Both the position numbers and the translations under genes were made by a program. Under the pieces are notes generated by a model, which ran no database searches, was not told the origin of the DNA, and worked only from the letters and a program-made list of their open reading frames with translations. DNA of 45,828 nt from Clostridia bacterium (lineage in GTDB: Bacteria > Bacillota > Clostridia > Oscillospirales > Acutalibacteraceae): contig JAFZIK010000059.1 of assembly GCA_017554405.1 (NCBI GenBank), positions 1 through 45,828 on the forward strand, written 5' to 3'. Shown in pieces: positions 42,539 through 45,828 of this stretch; the stretch's first letter is position 1; every line of letters begins with the position of its first letter.

Positions 42539-43093
42539 ATGCAGGATTTTGAACTCGGTATACTTAACTTTATTCAGGATAAATTCGCCTGCCCGTTTTT
42601 GGATGCGGTAATGCCTTATATCACCCTCTTCGGTGAGCACGGTATTTTCTGGATGGCGCTTACGGCGATCCTGCTTATCCCAAAAAAAACGCGCAAGTTA
42701 GGGCTTTCTATGGCTATTGCCCTGTTGCTCGGCTATATTTTCGGCAACCTGATAATCAAAAACGTTGTTGCGCGCTCACGCCCGTATGAAACTAATACCG
42801 ATTTTAAGCTTCTGGTTGCCAAGCTATCGGACAAATCCTTCCCTTCCGGGCACACGCTGGCATCATTTGAAGCCTCTGTATGCATATTCATAAGACATAA
42901 AAAATGGGGTATTGCCGCGATCGCTTTGGCGGTTGCCATTGCGCTTTCAAGACTTTATCTTTACGTTCATTTCCCGACCGACGTTTTGGCGGGAATGCTT
43001 ATGGGTATTCTTTTTGCCGTGATAGGCACTATTATTGCAAACAAGATTTACAAAAAAGCGGATATTCTTTCAAAAAAGAAAAATATTGACTGA
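42539..43093 (+). CDS. PAP2-family membrane phosphatase
   Basis: This is a 184-residue membrane protein with about five helices. The three phosphatase motifs are KNVVARSRP, PSGHT and SRLYLYVHFPTD. Likely substrates are undecaprenyl pyrophosphate or phosphatidic-acid-like lipids; the choice cannot be made here. The start is ATG 42539 with AGGTGA 5 bp upstream, within the end of the phosphoribosyltransferase gene region; GTG 42530 is in frame. Confidence 0.88.
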   Translation: MQDFELGILNFIQDKFACPFLDAVMPYITLFGEHGIFWMALTAILLIPKKTRKLGLSMAIALLLGYIFGNLIIKNVVARSRPYETNTDFKLLVAKLSDKSFPSGHTLASFEASVCIFIRHKKWGIAAIALAVAIALSRLYLYVHFPTDVLAGMLMGILFAVIGTIIANKIYKKADILSKKKNID

Positions 43094-43126
43094 ACACTTC
43101 TAAAAGATAAAAAGGAGATCGGTTTT

Positions 43127-44455
43127 TTGAAAAAGATTTTAATTGGCTTTATTGCGATCATACTTGCGGTAACAATGGTGTTCCTCGGATACAAGACCGG
43201 GGAGCTCATTCAGCAAAACGCGCCCGAAAAAGCCGAAAGCAAGGTAAGCGATTCAACAAGCAGCGCCGATCAGAACGAGGGCGGCAACGCCGAAACCGTT
43301 AAAGCACCCGTCACGGCTACCGTGATAAACATCGGCGATATAATTATTCACGACCGCATCTTTAAAGATGCGCCGCAAGACGGCGATAACTTTGATTTTT
43401 CCGATTTCTTTAAGGTGGCTGACAGCCGGTTTAAAGCGGCTGATTATGCCGTTGCAAACCTTGAGGTAACGCTTGCGGGTCCTACCCCGGGTAAAGCATA
43501 CAACGGCTATTCAGGTTATCCTGCCTTCAATTCCCCCGATTGCCTGCTCGATTATATTAAAGCCGCCGGTTTTGATATGCTGCTTACCGCGAACAACCAC
43601 AGTTACGATACCCGCCTTGCCGGGCTTATAAGAACGGTTCAAAAGGTCAAGGAATCCGGACTTGATTTTATAGGCACAAAGGAAACCGAAGCCGATCACA
43701 CGTATCTCGTAAAGGATATAAACGGCATAAAAATCGGTATGACCTGTTTTACCTATGAAACCAAAAGCGCGGCGGACGGAAGAAAGTCCCTCAACGGAAA
43801 CGTTCTTGCAAGCGAAGCCCAAAACCTTATAAATTCATTTGATTATAACGAGATCGATAAATTTTATAAAAACGCGGAAGAAATAATAGCACAAATGAAA
43901 AACGACGGGGCTGACGCCGTAGTGTTCTATATGCACTGGGGCGAAGAGTATCAGCTCAAACCCAACAGTTGGCAAAAGAACATAGCGCAGAAGCTTTGCA
44001 ATTTGGGAGTTGACGTTATAGTGGGTGGTCACCCGCACGTTTTACAGCCGGTATCCCTGCTCCACGCCGAGGGCAGCGACCGGACGACGGTTTGCGCCTA
44101 TTCGCTCGGTAACGCCATATCAAATCAGCGCCGCGAGCTTATAAGCTCAAAACCGACCGGTCACACCGAAGACGGCGCTATATTCACCTATACATTTACA
44201 AAAATGCCCGACGGCACAACTGCCCTTACATCGGTAGACCTTGTTCCGACCTGGGTGGACAAGTATTCGGTCGGCGGCAAAGCAAGATATACGATGTATC
44301 CCATTGATAACGCCGAAGCGGTAAACAGTTACGGACTTAGCGCCGCGACCGTCTCGAAGCTTTCGGAATCCTATGCGCGTTCAAAGGCGATAGTAGCGGA
44401 AGGCCTTACAGAGTGCCAAAAGGCGCTCGGTTGTGAAATACGGTTTAAGGATTGA
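43127..44455 (+). CDS. CapA-family protein (PgsA-like metallophosphoesterase)
   Basis: This is a 442-residue protein with an N-terminal membrane anchor (about 4-21), a low-complexity linker (30-62) and a calcineurin-like domain facing outward. Metal-site motifs are INIGDIIIHD (D71, H75), VANLEVTL, TANNHSYD, FYMHWGEEY and VGGHPHVLQ. Relatives take part in poly-gamma-glutamate capsule synthesis. No pgsB or pgsC is nearby, so a true capsule role is doubtful. The start codon is TTG, with GGAG 9 bp upstream, and gives the anchor directly. Confidence 0.88.
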   Translation: MKKILIGFIAIILAVTMVFLGYKTGELIQQNAPEKAESKVSDSTSSADQNEGGNAETVKAPVTATVINIGDIIIHDRIFKDAPQDGDNFDFSDFFKVADSRFKAADYAVANLEVTLAGPTPGKAYNGYSGYPAFNSPDCLLDYIKAAGFDMLLTANNHSYDTRLAGLIRTVQKVKESGLDFIGTKETEADHTYLVKDINGIKIGMTCFTYETKSAADGRKSLNGNVLASEAQNLINSFDYNEIDKFYKNAEEIIAQMKNDGADAVVFYMHWGEEYQLKPNSWQKNIAQKLCNLGVDVIVGGHPHVLQPVSLLHAEGSDRTTVCAYSLGNAISNQRRELISSKPTGHTEDGAIFTYTFTKMPDGTTALTSVDLVPTWVDKYSVGGKARYTMYPIDNAEAVNSYGLSAATVSKLSESYARSKAIVAEGLTECQKALGCEIRFKD

Positions 44456-44459
44456 TATA

Positions 44460-45170
44460 ATGCCAAAGCGGATTACCCTTAAAATCGCAGAGCTTAATAT
44501 CGAAGTTGAATATTCAAACGAAAAAATATCCGACCTTTGCCGCGACTATATAGCGCGCGGCACCAAGCCGGATATTGAGGTTTGTTTTGACAGGGAAAAA
44601 TGCAAACAGGAAGACGCTAAAACCGGTCACGGTCCGCTTTCAGCCGAATTTGCCTGCATTTACAGGCAGATAGCGGAAAAACTTCCCCGCTATCACCGCG
44701 CGGTGATGCACGGCGCCGTGATCGCCTATAAGGGCAAGGCATATATGTTTATAGCAAAAAGCGGAACGGGCAAAACCACGCATATCGGTCTTTGGAAAAA
44801 GTATTTCGAGGGCGTCAGCGTGATTAACGGCGATAAGCCGATCATTGCCGCCGGCGATAACGGTATAATCGCCTACGGCACACCCTGGGCGGGAAAAGAA
44901 ATGGAGCAAAGCAACATCTCTGCTCCGCTTGCCGGCATTTGCCTTATAAAACGCTCAAAGAATAACAGCATAAGAAAACTCGGATCCGATGAAGCGCTGA
45001 ACGCTTTGTTCAAGCAGGTATATATGCCGGAAGACCCGGAATCTTTACGCTTGACTATATCGCTTATTGATGATATAATAAAGCACGTTCCGTTTTATGA
45101 GTTATCCTGCGATATAAGCTATGAAGCGGCAGAATGTTCATTTAACGCGCTTACGGGAGACACTTTATAA
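44460..45170 (+). CDS. PEPCK/HPr-kinase-like P-loop protein
   Basis: This is a 236-residue protein with a Walker A motif at 101-106 (AKSGTGKTTHIGLW) preceded by HGAVIAYKGKAYMF, and a conserved Asp125 in NGDKPII. This arrangement belongs to the HPr-kinase/PEP-carboxykinase fold, and such proteins are often annotated as serine kinases. It lacks the N-terminal half of true HPr kinase, so the target is unknown. Related proteins also occur with peptide-modification clusters, but no precursor or radical SAM partner is seen here. The start is ATG 44460 with AAGGA upstream; GTG 44433 lies inside the CapA gene. Confidence 0.8.
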   Translation: MPKRITLKIAELNIEVEYSNEKISDLCRDYIARGTKPDIEVCFDREKCKQEDAKTGHGPLSAEFACIYRQIAEKLPRYHRAVMHGAVIAYKGKAYMFIAKSGTGKTTHIGLWKKYFEGVSVINGDKPIIAAGDNGIIAYGTPWAGKEMEQSNISAPLAGICLIKRSKNNSIRKLGSDEALNALFKQVYMPEDPESLRLTISLIDDIIKHVPFYELSCDISYEAAECSFNALTGDTL

Positions 45171-45186
45171 ACAATTCAACATCCCC

Positions 45187-45299
<113 letters not shown>

Positions 45300-45306
45300 C
45301 AGTATA

Positions 45307-45415
45307 AACGGGAATCGAAAAGGACGGTTTGCCGTAAGGCAAATTTCAACCTTTCTGTGAATGGTTGAAAAGTCCGTGGGCGTGTAGCCGCGACAGCGGC
45401 GTAGCGATTCCCGTT
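45307..45415 (+). ncRNA. Multibranched structured element between tRNA 3'-end copies
   Basis: The closing stem AACGGGAATCG (45307-45317) pairs with CGATTCCCGTT (45405-45415), the start of the second tRNA-end copy. Inside are GGAC/GTCC (45322-45325, 45372-45375), TTTGCC/GGCAAA with a GTAA loop (45328-45343), an 8-bp stem (45344-45351 with 45363-45370) and GCCGC/GCGGC with a GACA loop (45387-45400). It matches no riboswitch or small RNA I know. Whether it is transcribed is not shown. Confidence 0.5.
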
Positions 45416-45425
45416 GTCCGCTCCA
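45405..45425 (+). repeat. Direct repeat right copy (tRNA-Gly 3' end)
   Basis: This is an exact 21-bp copy of the tRNA-Gly 3' end, 165 bp downstream of the first and followed by another long hairpin. No 5' part of a tRNA precedes it, so it is not a second functional tRNA. Confidence 0.85.
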
Positions 45426-45427
45426 CA

Positions 45428-45464
45428 AAAAGCGCATCTTTTGTCTACCAAAAGATGCGTTTTT
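45428..45464 (+). terminator. Long hairpin leading array 3
   Basis: A 16-bp stem with one G-T pair (45428-45443 with 45449-45464) encloses TCTAC and ends in TTTTT. The apex TTTG-TCTAC-CAAA matches the hairpin before array 1 except for one loop base. Confidence 0.7.
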
Positions 45465-45644
45465 GAATGATGTTTGCCCTATCGGGCAAATGATGAAGCC
45501 TAAGGCAATGATGCCGCTTACGCTAATGATGTGTGCCTGCGGCACGTTAAGAGGCGGGCAAACATCGCATCATTGATTGTGAAACAATCTGCATCATTTC
45601 GGCGTCAGCCGATACATCATCAGGCGCAACGCGCCGACATCATT
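45465..45644. repeat. Mirrored hairpin array 3 (ATGATG spacer)
   Basis: Left half: TTTGCCC/GGGCAAA (45473-45490), GCC/GGC (45498-45506), a weak hairpin near 45514-45523 and GTGCC/GGCAC (45533-45545), with ATGATG spacers. The sequence 45469-45479 also pairs over 11 bp with 45556-45566. Right half: GATTGT/ACAATC (45575-45589), TCGGC/GCCGA (45599-45612) and GGCGC/GCGCC (45623-45635), with CATCAT spacers, the reverse complement. The layout is the same as array 1 with a different spacer. Confidence 0.8.
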
Positions 45645-45671
45645 GATTTTTTCTATTCCCTGCGCTATAAT
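45643..45671 (+). promoter_or_regulatory. Promoter at the right end of array 3
   Basis: TTGATT (45643-45648) and TATAAT (45666-45671) are 17 bp apart. The -35 begins inside the last CATCATT spacer of the array, so the array lies upstream of this transcript rather than in its leader. Confidence 0.7.
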
Positions 45672-45693
45672 AAACACGATAGGGGGAATAGTT

Positions 45694-45828
45694 ATGAAAG
45701 AAAATAAACTCGCAGATCTATCAATGGACTTTTCCATACAAATTATAGACCTCGTAAAGGAACTGAAGGGCAAACACGAATCTGTGATTTCCAATCAAAT
45801 AGGACGTTCAGGCACTTCTATTGGCGCA
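45694..45828 (+). CDS. Four-helix-bundle protein (S23/IVP family), partial
   Basis: The first 45 residues are visible before the window ends. MDFSIQIIDLVKELKGKHES followed by SNQIGRSGTSIGA matches the start of the four-helix-bundle family known from 23S rRNA intervening sequences and related to the Avd accessory protein of diversity-generating retroelements. Family members are about 115-125 residues, so roughly two thirds is missing. AGGGGG stands 7 bp before ATG. The biochemical role of most members is unknown; some bind nucleic acid. The gene is driven by a promoter that starts inside hairpin array 3. Confidence 0.85.
   Translation, partial: MKENKLADLSMDFSIQIIDLVKELKGKHESVISNQIGRSGTSIGA

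Noticed and set aside
45426-45693. Diversity-generating retroelement with Avd
   Set aside because: The four-helix-bundle family resemblance suggests Avd, but no template/variable repeat or reverse transcriptase is seen, and the window ends too soon to exclude one downstream.

Overview
The window looks like a chromosomal segment of an anaerobic, endospore-forming Clostridia member, probably an uncultured gut lineage near Oscillospirales or Christensenellales. This placement is inferred from Spo0A and CwlD, strong AGGAGG-type ribosome binding sites, an Rnf complex, a trimeric [FeFe] hydrogenase, a glycyl-radical enzyme and a dockerin protein. It contains about 43 protein genes and one tRNA. Most of it is core genome. 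The least explained parts are three AT/GC-mosaic intergenic regions.

Layout. 1-2.6 kb: a secreted dockerin protein and an unrecognised lipoprotein, separated by a dispersed repeat and a hairpin array. 2.6-5.8 kb: spo0A, mscL, tspO and gap. 5.8-9.4 kb: a histidine phosphatase and two flavoproteins. 9.5-15.3 kb: cwlD; a glycyl-radical enzyme with its activase, divergent from an AraC-type regulator; radA. 15.3-21.6 kb: rnfCDGEAB followed by a membrane-anchored leucine-rich-repeat protein. 21.7-25.9 kb: a three-subunit hydrogenase operon (NuoE-like, NuoF-like, HydA). This and Rnf together would couple ferredoxin, NAD and H2 metabolism. 26-32 kb: a DUF11 protein; a two-component system; and, divergent from it, a VTC-domain / DUF4956 / Cthe_2159-type lipoprotein operon with a tandem direct repeat at its promoter. 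32-37.2 kb: a second hairpin array, then an operon of alpha/beta hydrolase, membrane-anchored MurF, Ddl and a cation diffusion facilitator. 37.3-45.2 kb: lexA-rnhA-queT, then alaS, HIT, a phosphoribosyltransferase, PAP2, CapA and a PEPCK/HPr-kinase-like protein. 45.2 kb to end: tRNA-Gly(CCC), a short structured insert bounded by copies of the tRNA 3' end, a third hairpin array, and the start of a four-helix-bundle (S23/IVP-like) gene cut by the window edge.

The best candidate for something undescribed is the family of intergenic hairpin arrays at about 1343-1621, 32195-32322 and 45428-45648. Each is a run of short hairpins with different stems, separated by a spacer that is constant within the array: GTGAAATC, CGATGTT or ATGATG. 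In two of them the second half carries the reverse complement of the spacer. The whole element could then fold as one long stem with hairpin side branches. Both of these also have a long leading hairpin sharing the apical sequence TTTG-TCTRC-CAAA, a first hairpin arm that can pair with either of two partners, and a promoter at the right end. One of those promoters faces a four-helix-bundle protein gene. I know of no published function for this arrangement. Whether it acts as RNA or DNA is open.
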